From positions 1-36,537 of the forward strand of contig JAJXZF010000028.1 of the NCBI GenBank assembly GCA_021780225.1: a stretch of DNA of 36,537 nt, in the 5' to 3' direction. Of this stretch, positions 14,999-22,812 are shown piece by piece. Position numbers and translations under genes: made by a program. The first letter of the stretch is position 1, and every line of letters starts with the position of its first letter. This stretch comes from Deltaproteobacteria bacterium. GTDB lineage: Bacteria > Desulfobacterota > Binatia > Binatales > Binataceae. A model generated the notes under the pieces. That model had not been told where the DNA came from. It did not search any database and saw only the letters and a program-made list of their open reading frames with translations.

Positions 14999-15280
14999 AT
15001 GGCGATCCGGTCTTTCAAGGATGCCGACGCCGAAGCCATGTTCAACGATAAACCGGTCGTCCGATTTCAGGCGATCCAGCGGGCGGCTCGCCGCAAGCTT
15101 CTGGTACTGGATGCTGCGACTGACCTCCGGGTGCTGGCAATCAATCGTGGCAACCATCTCGAAGCTCTTAAGAAAGACCGGGCAGGCCAACACAGCATCC
15201 GAGTCAACGACCAATGGCGGATCTGTTTCGTATGGAAAGCGGGAGATGCATTCGATGTAGAAATCACTGATTACCACTAA
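14999..15280 (+). CDS. higB: HigB-like (RelE/ParE fold) mRNA-interferase toxin
   Basis: The protein has about 93 residues from the ATG at 14999, a HigB/killer-type toxin of the RelE superfamily that cleaves mRNA on the ribosome. Family segments are RFQAIQRAARRKLLVLDAA, NRGNHLEALKKDRAGQHSIR and NDQWRICFVWKAGDAFDVEI, ending ITDYH. In-frame ATGs at 14987 and an open start at 14963 lie inside the -10 and -35 elements, so 14999 is the best start. The toxin precedes its antitoxin, the reversed order typical of higBA. The gene looks intact. Confidence 0.87.
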   Translation: MAIRSFKDADAEAMFNDKPVVRFQAIQRAARRKLLVLDAATDLRVLAINRGNHLEALKKDRAGQHSIRVNDQWRICFVWKAGDAFDVEITDYH

Positions 15281-15298
15281 TGCGGCGCCATGGCCGTA

Positions 15299-15319
15299 AC
15301 TGCATTTAATTACTGCATT
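15299..15319. promoter_or_regulatory. direct repeat before higA (operator candidate)
   Basis: ACTGCATT occurs at 15299-15306 and 15312-15319 with a 5-bp AT-rich spacer, in the 50-bp gap between higB and higA. TAGTAT (15321-15326) follows. It may be an HRE-like operator or an internal antitoxin promoter. Confidence 0.35.
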
Positions 15320-15330
15320 CTAGTATCTAT

Positions 15331-15627
15331 ATGTCTAAGACGCTTGCCCCAATTCATCCCGGCGAAATCCTGCTCGAGGAGTTTCTGAAGCCGCTCGATA
15401 TGAACCCGCACCAACTGGCGATGGCGCTGCGGGTGCCGCCGAACCGTATCGCGCAGATCATCGACGGCGAGCGCGGGATCACCGCAGACACAGCCTTGCG
15501 GCTTGGCCGCTATTTTGGCGTCAATCCGCAATTTTGGCTGAACCTGCAGAGCACCTACGATTTGCGCCTCGCAGCGCGGGAACGCCAGGCGCAGATCGAG
15601 CGCGACGTTCAGCCGCGCGCCGAATAG
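15331..15627 (+). CDS. higA: HigA-like XRE-family antitoxin
   Basis: The 98-residue HTH antitoxin binds HigB and represses the operon. The HigA opening LAPIHPGEILLEEFLKPLDM is clear. The XRE helix-turn-helix NPHQLAMALRVPPNRIAQII and DGERGITADTALRLGRYFGV follow, with NPQFWLNLQSTYDLRLA near the end. Length and order match higBA modules. The 50-bp gap to higB contains a direct repeat that may be its operator. This pair, VapBC and the TacAT-like pair make three toxin-antitoxin modules within about 5 kb. Confidence 0.88.
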   Translation: MSKTLAPIHPGEILLEEFLKPLDMNPHQLAMALRVPPNRIAQIIDGERGITADTALRLGRYFGVNPQFWLNLQSTYDLRLAARERQAQIERDVQPRAE

Positions 15628-15849
15628 CCGTGGTGGCCTCGCGCAAGGACCTCGATTGTCGCGGGCTGTTTGGACTAGTATCCGGCTCGATCTTTCGGCC
15701 CCCCGTCGTTCCCGTTCGCTTGGTTTGGTGCATTTTCGGGTCGGACAAGGGGCGCAAGATCGGTGGCTTTGGTTACGGTCGTGGCAGCCCTCACGGTCTT
15801 GGCGGGAGCGACAGTGGTTGGGATGACCTTACAAAAGGTCGGACGCACC

Positions 15850-16406
15850 ACCGCCAGCGTGATCGGACAGTCCGCACCCCCGATCGACTGGGAATTGATC
15901 CGCCAGCAATACGACGAGATGGTGAAATACGCCACCGCGCTGCGCCTTGGCACTGCGGAAACCGAGGCCATCCTGCGTCGCTTCACGCGCAACAATCTCC
16001 AACACCCAACTTACAGAGCTCTCGCCGAGATGGGCAAAGCAGTCAAGACCATCTTCCTTTGCCGCTACCTGCACGATGAGGCGCTACGACGGAAATCAGC
16101 GATGGGCTCAACGTCATCGAGCACTGGAACAGCGCCAATGACTCCGTGTTCTTCGCCCGACGCGGCGAGCTTGGCGGCAATCGGCGCGGGGATCGGGAAA
16201 TTAGCATGCTCAGTCTGCGCCTGCTTCAGAACTGCATGGTCTTCGTCAACACCCTCATGCTTCAGCAGGTTCTCGCCCAGCCCCATTGGGCCAATCGACT
16301 CACGCCACGCGACCGACACGCCATTACCCCGCTGATCCGGGACCACGTCAACCCCTACGGCCGCTACGATCTCGACATGGAGAGCCACATCCCGATCCTC
16401 ACCTGA
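15850..16406 (+). pseudogene. frameshifted C-terminal remnant of a Tn3-family transposase
   Basis: Roughly the last 185 codons of a Tn3-type TnpA (normally near 1000 residues) are present. The first part reads [20 protein letters not shown] and [20 protein letters not shown] up to HDEALRR. Near 16085-16090 the frame shifts. The continuation reads [55 protein letters not shown] and HVNPYGRYDLDMESHIPIL, then a stop at 16404-16406. Everything N-terminal, with the first catalytic acidic residues, is missing. The stretch just before 15850 is hydrophobic and not clearly TnpA. The right 18-bp direct repeat begins 14 bases after the stop, where a Tn3-type terminal repeat would be expected. Confidence 0.82.
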
Positions 16407-16420
16407 CCTCAAATGGCGGC

Positions 16421-16438
16421 TGGTGACACGACTGTTGG
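16421..16438 (+). repeat. right copy of the 18-bp direct repeat; composition boundary
   Basis: This matches 511-528 exactly and lies 14 bp beyond the transposase remnant. Immediately after it the sequence changes to the GC-rich codon style of the rest of the window, in a reading frame that looks like the tail of an interrupted gene. It therefore marks the likely right edge of the acquired block. Confidence 0.7.
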
Positions 16439-16535
16439 AATTGGGCCCTATTACGGCGCGCGCGACGATACGCGACTGTACGCGGTCGCGGACAAGCTGT
16501 GCGCGCAATTCGGCGAGCCGGCGGCCGCCCATTGA
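16439..16535 (+). pseudogene. C-terminal tail of an interrupted, unidentified gene
   Basis: A short frame ending in TGA reads GPYYGARDDTRLYAVADKLC and then AQFGEPAAAH. Its amino-acid mix and GC-rich third positions look like genuine coding of the right-hand block. It opens directly after the 18-bp repeat. A frame from ATG 16413 through the repeat to the stop gives a 40-residue peptide, but I do not regard that as a gene. The parent protein is not recognised. It is probably a native gene cut by the insertion or deletion. Confidence 0.45.
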
Positions 16536-16643
16536 GCGGCTGAAATCCGCCAAGTTTCGGGATTCGCGCCCCGTTGCGGCGCGCTGCGGCCATTTCAAGG
16601 CCGGCCGGCGCCATCCCTCAATCGCGCGCCGCGCGGTCGGGAA

Positions 16644-16958
16644 TCACTCGCTGACGGTCGCGCCGCGATAATAATGCTCAAGTATCTCCGCGTGGGTTCC
16701 GCCTTCCTCGGCCATCACCGCCGCGCCAATCTGGCACAAGCCGGCTTCGTGTCCCCATCCGGCGCCGCGCAGGACAATTCGATGCGGCTCCCTGACGATT
16801 ACGAATGTGGAGCTGTAAAGATGCGACGGCGACAAAACGCGGAGAATTTCCGGCGAAATTTCTGATCCCGACGACTGGTGATCGCGGCACACGCGCACCG
16901 GAATATCGCGCTTCAGCCCGGCTGACAATTGCCTCCGGAAATTGCCAGTCCCAGACGA
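16644..16958 (-). pseudogene. C-terminal remnant of a SpoIID/LytB-domain protein
   Basis: The minus-strand frame carries RIVLRGAGWGHEAGLCQIGA and VMAEEGGTHAEILEHYYRGA. This is the C-terminal signature of SpoIID/LytB-domain proteins, secreted peptidoglycan lytic enzymes or amidase activators. Upstream the frame reaches a stop at 16959-16961, and no normal start or signal peptide is present, so only about 100 residues survive of a domain that usually exceeds 250. The canonical GWGHG reads GWGHE here. It lies between the composition boundary and the intact wall-enzyme genes, so it was probably damaged by the same rearrangement. Confidence 0.65.
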
Positions 16959-17013
16959 TCATTCACAGCGTTCGCGATGAATCGCTGGCCACCGCGCCGA
17001 GTCGGGAGCTACG

Positions 17014-19389
17014 ATGTTGGTCGCGGTTGGCGGCTTGCCAGCCTGTACGATGCGCGCTCTACCGATCTTAATTTTTGCGCTGTCGTTGGCGCTCGGTCCG
17101 GGTCTCGATTCGGCGGCCGGCGCAAATGCGCCCGTCGCGCTCACGCCGGCGGCGCTCGCGCCGATTGCCGAAATTGTTCATTCCGAGATCGCCGCCAGGC
17201 ATATCCCCGGCGCGGTCGTGATAGTTGGCCAAGGCGACGCGACGCTTTACCGCCGCGCCTTCGGCCTGCGCCGCGAGGGACTCGTCCGCACGCCGATGAC
17301 AGCCGACGCGATTTTCGATCTCGCGTCGCTCACCAAAGTCGTCGCCACCACCACGGCCGTGATGCAACTGGTCGAGCGCGGCAAGCTCAGGCTCGACGCT
17401 CCCGCGGCCGATTACTGGCCGCGCTTCGGCGCGGCGGGAAAATCCGCCGTCACGATCCGCGAATTGTTGACCCACTATTCCGGGCTGAAGGCCGATCTGT
17501 CGCCGGCCGGCCGCTGGTCGGGCTACGGCGCCGCGATGAACCTGCTGGCCGCGGATCGGCCGCGCTTCGCGCCCGGCACGCGCTACCTCTACAGCGACGA
17601 AAATTTCGCGGCGCTCGGCGAACTGGTGCGGCGCGTTGCGGGGCTGCCGCTCGACGTCTATTGCGCGCGCAATATCTTCCAGCCGTTGGGGATGGACGAC
17701 ACGCGCTTCGACCCGCCGGATGACGAGGGCGGCCGAATCGCTCCGACCGAATCGCGATCGCGCGCGCCGGCGACGGTCAACGATCCGACCGCGCGTCGGA
17801 TGGGTGGAGTGGCCGGCCACGCGGGCCTTTTCTCAACCGCCGACGACCTCGCGAGATTCGCGCGGATGCTGCTTGGCGGCGGCCGGCTGGGCGGGGCGAG
17901 GATACTCGCCCCGTCGTCGGTCGCGCTGATGACGACGCCGCAATCGCCGCCCGGCGCCACGCGATGGCGCGGCCTGGGATGGGACGTCGCAGCGCCGTTC
18001 GCCTCGGATCGCGATCGACTCTTTCCCGCCGGCTCGTACGGCCACACCGGCTATACCGGCACGATGATGTGGATCGATCCGGTAACGCGCGTGTATGTGA
18101 TCGTGCTGACCAATCGCACCTACCCGGACGGCGGCGGCGACGCACGGCCGCTGCGCAAACGGATTATCGATTTGATCTGCGCGGCGGCCGGGCCGCTCGC
18201 GCCGGCGCAGATCGCCGCGGCCGTTCCCGGCCTCGAACGCTACTACCCGGACGGCGCGGCGCCGGCGGTCGCCGCCGGAATCGACGTTCTGGCGAGCGAG
18301 GATTTCGCGCCGCTGCGCGGCTTGCGAATCGGTCTGATCACCAACCAGACCGGACGCGACGCGGCGGGCGCCGCCGATAGCGACCTGCTGCGCGCCGCGC
18401 CGGGGGTGAAGCTGGTCGCGATCTTCACGCCCGAGCACGGTCTCGCCGGCGACCGCGACGGGAGGATCGCTTCGCGGACAGATCCCGCTACCGGCCTGCC
18501 GATCTTCAGCCTCTACGGCGACGTGACCAGGCCGACGCCGGCGATGCTCGACGGAATCGACGCGCTGGTCTTCGATCTTCAGGACGCCGGCGCGCGTTTC
18601 TACACCTATGTCGCGACGATGGCTTACGCGATGCGGGCGGCGGCCGCGCGCCGAATCGAGTTTTTCGTGCTCGACCGGCCCGACCCGATCGACGCGGCGG
18701 TGGTGCAGGGTCCGATGCTCGATCCGGCGCTGGAGTCGTTCACCGGCTATTTTCCGATGCCGGTGCGATACGGCATGACGATCGGCGAGCTGGCGCGGAT
18801 GTTCAACGCGGAAAATCATCTCGGCGCGCGCCTGCATGTCGTCGCGATGCGCGGATACCGGCGCGGCGACTGGTACGACGAGACCGGCTTGCGCTGGATC
18901 GATCCCTCGCCGAATCTGCGCTCGCTTGCCGAAGCCGCGCTCTATCCGGGCGTGGCGCTGGTCGAGGGCGGCAATCTCAGCGTGGGACGCGGCACTCCGA
19001 CGCCGTTCGAACTCGCCGGCGCACCGTGGATCGACGGCGCCCGGCTCGCCGATTATTTGAACCGAAGGGGAATTTCAGGGGTCGCCTTCGCGCCTGCGGA
19101 TTTCAGTCCGGCGGCGGCGCCGTACCGGGGCCGGCTCTGTCATGGCGTGCGAATCAAACTGACCAATCGCGACCAACTCGACTCGCCGGCGCTGGGCGTC
19201 GAATTGATCGGCGCGCTCCGACGGCTCTATCCGGCGAAATTCCGCGTCGGCGACACGCTCGGCATGATCGGTTCGCGCCGGGCGCTCGAGGCGCTCGAGC
19301 GCGGCGACGATCCCCGGGTTGTCGCGCGCGGATGGCGCCCGCCGCTGCGCGCGTTTGACGGGATGCGCGCGAAGTACCTGATCTACTGA
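17014..19389 (+). CDS. secreted serine beta-lactamase-fold hydrolase fused to NamZ (DUF1343) muramidase
   Basis: This 791-residue two-domain exported protein has a hydrophobic signal region (MRALPILIFALSLALGPG) in the first 35 residues. Residues about 55-390 are a class C beta-lactamase/esterase-type domain with the SxxK motif at Ser105-Lys108 (SLTK), YSD at 193 in place of YxN, and HTG at 344 (GHTGYTG). Residues about 430-791 form a DUF1343/NamZ domain (LRGLRIGLITNQTGRD, IFTPEHGLAGD, FDLQDAGARFYTYV), the GH171 exo-beta-N-acetylmuramidase family that releases MurNAc from glycan ends. The fusion suggests sequential trimming of peptide-bearing wall fragments. ATG 17014 has GGGAG at the right distance; ATG 17050 is an alternative and also leaves a signal peptide. 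The next gene follows within 11-14 bp. Confidence 0.85.
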   Translation: MLVAVGGLPACTMRALPILIFALSLALGPGLDSAAGANAPVALTPAALAPIAEIVHSEIAARHIPGAVVIVGQGDATLYRRAFGLRREGLVRTPMTADAIFDLASLTKVVATTTAVMQLVERGKLRLDAPAADYWPRFGAAGKSAVTIRELLTHYSGLKADLSPAGRWSGYGAAMNLLAADRPRFAPGTRYLYSDENFAALGELVRRVAGLPLDVYCARNIFQPLGMDDTRFDPPDDEGGRIAPTESRSRAPATVNDPTARRMGGVAGHAGLFSTADDLARFARMLLGGGRLGGARILAPSSVALMTTPQSPPGATRWRGLGWDVAAPFASDRDRLFPAGSYGHTGYTGTMMWIDPVTRVYVIVLTNRTYPDGGGDARPLRKRIIDLICAAAGPLAPAQIAAAVPGLERYYPDGAAPAVAAGIDVLASEDFAPLRGLRIGLITNQTGRDAAGAADSDLLRAAPGVKLVAIFTPEHGLAGDRDGRIASRTDPATGLPIFSLYGDVTRPTPAMLDGIDALVFDLQDAGARFYTYVATMAYAMRAAAARRIEFFVLDRPDPIDAAVVQGPMLDPALESFTGYFPMPVRYGMTIGELARMFNAENHLGARLHVVAMRGYRRGDWYDETGLRWIDPSPNLRSLAEAALYPGVALVEGGNLSVGRGTPTPFELAGAPWIDGARLADYLNRRGISGVAFAPADFSPAAAPYRGRLCHGVRIKLTNRDQLDSPALGVELIGALRRLYPAKFRVGDTLGMIGSRRALEALERGDDPRVVARGWRPPLRAFDGMRAKYLIY

Positions 19390-19402
19390 TTGCGTTCGCG
19401 TG

Positions 19403-20224
19403 ATGACCCGTATCCGGAGCAAATTCGCCGCCCTGATTTGCGCGCTCTTCGTGGTCGCGGCGACGCTCTCCGCGCGCGCCGGCGCCGGAGCGGCGCCGGC
19501 GCGTATTCCGATTCTGGTTTATCATCGTTTCGGCCCGCGTGTCGCCGACAGCATGACCGTCAGGACGGCGGTGTTCGCGGCCCAACTCCGTTTTCTCAAA
19601 GATCATCATATTACCGTCGTGCCGTTGCGCGTCGTGACGCGCTACTTTTTGAACGAGGGGCCGCCGCCGCCGCCCAACTCGATCGCGATCACCGCCGACG
19701 ACGGCCATCGCACGGTCTTCACCGAGATGGCGCCGCTGGTCAGGCAATATCGGATTCCGGTCACGCTGTTCATCTATCCCTCGGCGATTTCCAACGCCTC
19801 CTACGCGATGACCTGGAGCGAGCTGTCGGAATTGAAAGCCGGCGGCCTGTTCGATATTCAATCCCATACCTATTGGCATCCCAATTTTCATATCGAGAAG
19901 CGGCGGCGCGATCCGGGCGGCTATCGGAAATTCGTCAACGACCAACTGATCGCCTCGAAAAAACGGCTCGAGGATCGGCTGGGCGGGACGGTCGATATGC
20001 TGGCGTGGCCGTTCGGCATCTACGACGACGAGCTGATCGAGCTTGCGCGCCGGGCCGGCTATGTCGCCGCTTTCAGCATCGAAAGGCGCCCCGCGTCGAC
20101 GCGTGACAACGTGATGGCGCTGCCGCGCTATCTGATGACCGACGCGGATCGGGGCGAAGCCTTCGCGCGAATCGTCGAAGCGGAACCGGCCGTGTCGCGA
20201 TCGAGGTCGCAAACAAACCGATGA
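19403..20224 (+). CDS. secreted NodB-type polysaccharide deacetylase
   Basis: The protein has about 273 residues with a signal peptide (FAALICALFVVAATLSARA). Its NodB-homology domain removes acetyl groups from N-acetylated glycans using a divalent metal. PILVYHRFG marks the PgaB-like type. The metal-binding Asp is in SIAITADDGHRTVF (motif 1), the two His in DIQSHTYWHPN (motif 2), and the later arginine/tryptophan motif in VDMLAWPFGIYDDELIELA. A GTG directly before the ATG (19400) could also start it. Its stop overlaps the start of the next gene (ATGA). With its neighbours it forms a periplasmic glycan-processing operon. The substrate, peptidoglycan or exopolysaccharide, is unknown. Confidence 0.86.
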   Translation: MTRIRSKFAALICALFVVAATLSARAGAGAAPARIPILVYHRFGPRVADSMTVRTAVFAAQLRFLKDHHITVVPLRVVTRYFLNEGPPPPPNSIAITADDGHRTVFTEMAPLVRQYRIPVTLFIYPSAISNASYAMTWSELSELKAGGLFDIQSHTYWHPNFHIEKRRRDPGGYRKFVNDQLIASKKRLEDRLGGTVDMLAWPFGIYDDELIELARRAGYVAAFSIERRPASTRDNVMALPRYLMTDADRGEAFARIVEAEPAVSRSRSQTNR

Positions 20225-21495
20225 AACGCCTGATGCGCCTGATGTGCGGATTGCTGTTTCTGACGATCGCGGCCGCTCCGGCGTCCGCGCGGACGCTGCG
20301 CGGCACAGTGGTCGACGCCGCGAATCACGCGCCGATCGAGGGCGCGTTCGTGACGATGGGCGAAACGGTGGCGCGCACCGCGGCGGACGGCTCGTTCACG
20401 ATCGCGGGCGACGCCAGCGTGGTTGGAACGCGCGCTTACGGCCATCTGCGGGCGGAGACGCCGGCGGCGGCGTTCGCGCGCGGCCCGCGGGAGATCGCGC
20501 TCAAACCCTTCAAGCCCAAGGCGCTCTATCTGTCGGGATACGGAATCGGCAGCGGGACGCTGCGGATGCGGGCGCTGAATCTGATCGAGGCGACCGAGCT
20601 GAACGCCGTCGTGTTCGATTTGAAGAGCGAGCGCGGGCAGATCGTCTATCGAACGGCGATACCGCTGGCCGCCGAGGTCGGCGCGCAAACTCAGATTACC
20701 GTCGGGAATCTCGCCGCCACGGTCCGCGACCTGCGCGAGCGCGGCGTCTATACAGTCGCCCGGATCGTCGTGTTCAGCGACGATCGGCTGGCGCGCGCCC
20801 GGCCGGCGTACGCGGTGCGATGCTCGCAGGGGGGACTTTACACCGATCGCCTGCATCTCGCCTGGACCGATCCGTTTGTGCCGCAGGTGCGGGAATACAA
20901 TATCGCCGTCGCGGTCGAGGCGGCGCGCGCGGGTTTCGACGAGATCCAGCTCGACTACGTGCGTTTTCCGGACACGCCCGGCCTGCGTTATCGCGAGGCG
21001 AATACGCGCGCCAACCGGGTCCGGGCGATCGACGGCTTTCTGGCCGAGACGCGGCGCGCGCTGACGCCCTACAACGTTTTCCTCGCGGCGGATGTTTTCG
21101 GCTACGTCGCCTGGAACCTCAACGACACTGAAATCGGCCAGCAGATCGAGGATTTGCCGGCGATCGTCGATTATATTTCGCCGATGCTCTATCCGTCGGG
21201 GTTTCAGTTCGGAATTCCCGGCTATCGCAACCCGGTGCGGAATTCCTACCAAATCGTCTATCGGTCGCTGGAGCGCGCGCGCCAGCGCACGGGCGCCGCG
21301 CCGATCCGGTTTCGTCCGTGGTTGCAGGCCTTTCGCGATTACGCCTTCGACCGCCGTCCCTTCGGCGCGACGGAAATCCGGGAGCAGATCTCCGCGGCGG
21401 AGAAATTCGGCTCGGACGGCTGGATGCTGTGGAATCCGCGCAACGTCTACACATCCGCCGGCCTGAATCCGGAAAAGTATCCCGCTTGCCAGTAA
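20221..21495 (+). CDS. secreted DUF4015-type putative glycoside hydrolase
   Basis: The 424-residue protein has a signal peptide (MCGLLFLTIAAAPASA). An N-terminal carboxypeptidase-regulatory-like beta-sandwich follows (RGTVVDAANHAPIEGAFV, then TAADGSFTIAGDA). A TIM-barrel domain of the DUF4015 putative glycosyl hydrolase family completes it. Barrel landmarks are LNAVVFDLKSERGQIVY, GVYTVARIVVFSDD, GFDEIQLDYVRFPD, FLAADVFGYVAW and DYISPMLYPSGF. GH13/GH18-like active-site acidic residues probably lie in QLDYVRFPD and AADVFGY. The ATG overlaps the deacetylase stop. The substrate is unknown; context suggests a secreted or wall polysaccharide. Confidence 0.82.
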   Translation: MKRLMRLMCGLLFLTIAAAPASARTLRGTVVDAANHAPIEGAFVTMGETVARTAADGSFTIAGDASVVGTRAYGHLRAETPAAAFARGPREIALKPFKPKALYLSGYGIGSGTLRMRALNLIEATELNAVVFDLKSERGQIVYRTAIPLAAEVGAQTQITVGNLAATVRDLRERGVYTVARIVVFSDDRLARARPAYAVRCSQGGLYTDRLHLAWTDPFVPQVREYNIAVAVEAARAGFDEIQLDYVRFPDTPGLRYREANTRANRVRAIDGFLAETRRALTPYNVFLAADVFGYVAWNLNDTEIGQQIEDLPAIVDYISPMLYPSGFQFGIPGYRNPVRNSYQIVYRSLERARQRTGAAPIRFRPWLQAFRDYAFDRRPFGATEIREQISAAEKFGSDGWMLWNPRNVYTSAGLNPEKYPACQ

Positions 21496-21770
21496 ACGCC
21501 GCCGCGCGATTGCCGGGCCGGCGCCGATCTGCTGCCGAACCGATTCGGAGTCGCGGGCGACGCGAAAAACGATCCGGCCGGCGCGGCGCCCGGTGGGCAA
21601 TCGCGTCCGCGACGGTCGCTTCGGTTTGCGTGATTTCGCCAAAGCTCAAATGAGCCGCTTCGAGACGCGCGTGTATTTCGGGATTCCGCCGCGCCGCCGG
21701 CAAGGGCCGTCGCACGCGCCTTTTTCGATATCGCCGCAAGCGCTTTTGCGCTACGCTGAAACGCACGACG
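21496..21770. other. spacer before the hydrogenase operon, presumed promoter
   Basis: The 275 bases between the glycoside hydrolase and hypA have no convincing gene. A small hairpin, AGCGC TTTT GCGCT (21739-21752), is followed by TACGCT (21752-21757), 14 bases before the hypA ATG. That hexamer resembles a -10 element, but I see no matching -35. No Shine-Dalgarno sequence precedes hypA. Confidence 0.35.
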
Positions 21771-22115
21771 ATGCACGAATTGGCGATTGCGCGCGATCTT
21801 CTCCACATCATCGATCGCACGCTCGGCGCGGACAACGTCCGAGTGTTGCGAATCGATCTCGCCGTCGGCGCGGCGTCGGGAATCGCCGCCGATGCGTTGC
21901 GCTTCGCCTTCGGCGTGATTGCCGAGGGCACCAGAGCGCACGGCGCGGAACTTTCGATCGCCGCGTCGCCCGCTCGCGGCCGATGCGTCGGATGCGGCAT
22001 ACTGTTCGAGTTCGAAGGCATGATCGGCGTCTGTCCGGCCTGCGGGAAACTGGGCGGCGAACTCTTGGCGGGCGACGGGATGATGCTGCGGGCGATCGAG
22101 GTGGCCGATGTGTGA
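21771..22115 (+). CDS. hypA: HypA, nickel metallochaperone for hydrogenase maturation
   Basis: The 114-residue protein hands Ni(II) to the hydrogenase large subunit together with HypB. The N-terminus MHELAIARDLL has the His2 and Glu3 used in nickel binding. The zinc site is formed by two CxxC pairs, CVGCG and CPACG, in the C-terminal half. Length matches the family. It opens the hydrogenase operon and overlaps hypB by 8 bp. No strong ribosome binding site is visible before the ATG, so a leaderless message is possible. The presence of this gene fits the intact Ni-binding site of the large subunit encoded downstream. Confidence 0.92.
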   Translation: MHELAIARDLLHIIDRTLGADNVRVLRIDLAVGAASGIAADALRFAFGVIAEGTRAHGAELSIAASPARGRCVGCGILFEFEGMIGVCPACGKLGGELLAGDGMMLRAIEVADV

Positions 22116-22812
22116 CAGTTGCGGCTGCGAAACCCTGTCGCGACGAACGATCGACGTGAACCAGCCGCTGCTGGCGGCGAACGCGGCCGCCGCGCGGCAT
22201 AATCGCGAGCATTTCGCGGCGCGACAGATTTTCACCGTCAACTTGATGGGCGCGCCGGGAGCCGGGAAAACCGCGCTGCTCGAAGCGACGATCCGGAACT
22301 GGCGCGGCGCCGGACGAATCGGCGTGATCGAGGGCGACCAGGCGACCGAGCGCGACAGCGCGCGCGTGCGCGCGGCGGGCGCGCTCGCGCATCAGGTCGA
22401 AACCGGCCTGGGATGCCATCTGGACGCCGCCCAGATTCATCGCGCGCTGCATCGCATGGAGCTCGCTCGCGGCGACGTTTTGTTTATCGAGAACGTCGGC
22501 AATCTGGTATGCCCGGCGCTGTTCGATCTCGGCGAAAATCTGCGGATTGTCGTGACCAGTCCCGCCGAAGGGGTCGACAAACCGCTCAAATATCCGCCGA
22601 TGTTCCGCGCGGCCGAGCTGGTAACGCTCAACAAATGCGACCTGCTCGGGCATGTGCCGTTCGCGCCGGATGAATGGACGGATTACGTGATCGCGGCCAA
22701 TCCGCGCGCCCGCATCCTCAGAACCGCCGCGATCGACGGCGCCGGCATCGAGGCGTGGCTGGAGGAAATCCTGCGCCGCCGGCGGGCTTTTCTCGAGTCG
22801 AGCGCCAAATGA
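22108..22812 (+). CDS. hypB: HypB, GTPase for nickel insertion
   Basis: The 234-residue SIMIBI-class GTPase powers nickel delivery with HypA. MCDSCGC at the start is the high-affinity nickel motif of some HypB proteins. It lacks the long His-rich stretch seen in rhizobial forms. The P-loop GAPGAGKTALLE, IEGDQATERDS (switch), ENVGNLVCPA and LNKCDLL (NKxD-type guanine specificity) are all present. Its start overlaps hypA and its stop overlaps the hydrogenase beta gene (ATGA). Confidence 0.93.
   Translation: MCDSCGCETLSRRTIDVNQPLLAANAAAARHNREHFAARQIFTVNLMGAPGAGKTALLEATIRNWRGAGRIGVIEGDQATERDSARVRAAGALAHQVETGLGCHLDAAQIHRALHRMELARGDVLFIENVGNLVCPALFDLGENLRIVVTSPAEGVDKPLKYPPMFRAAELVTLNKCDLLGHVPFAPDEWTDYVIAANPRARILRTAAIDGAGIEAWLEEILRRRRAFLESSAK

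Noticed and set aside
14723-15277. 184-codon minus-strand open frame over the higB region
   Set aside because: It covers higB and its promoter on the opposite strand and has no family features.
20128-21642. 504-codon minus-strand open frame opposite the glycoside hydrolase gene
   Set aside because: Antisense shadow of a GC-rich gene: Arg/Asp-rich with no domain, while the plus strand has a clear signal peptide and family.
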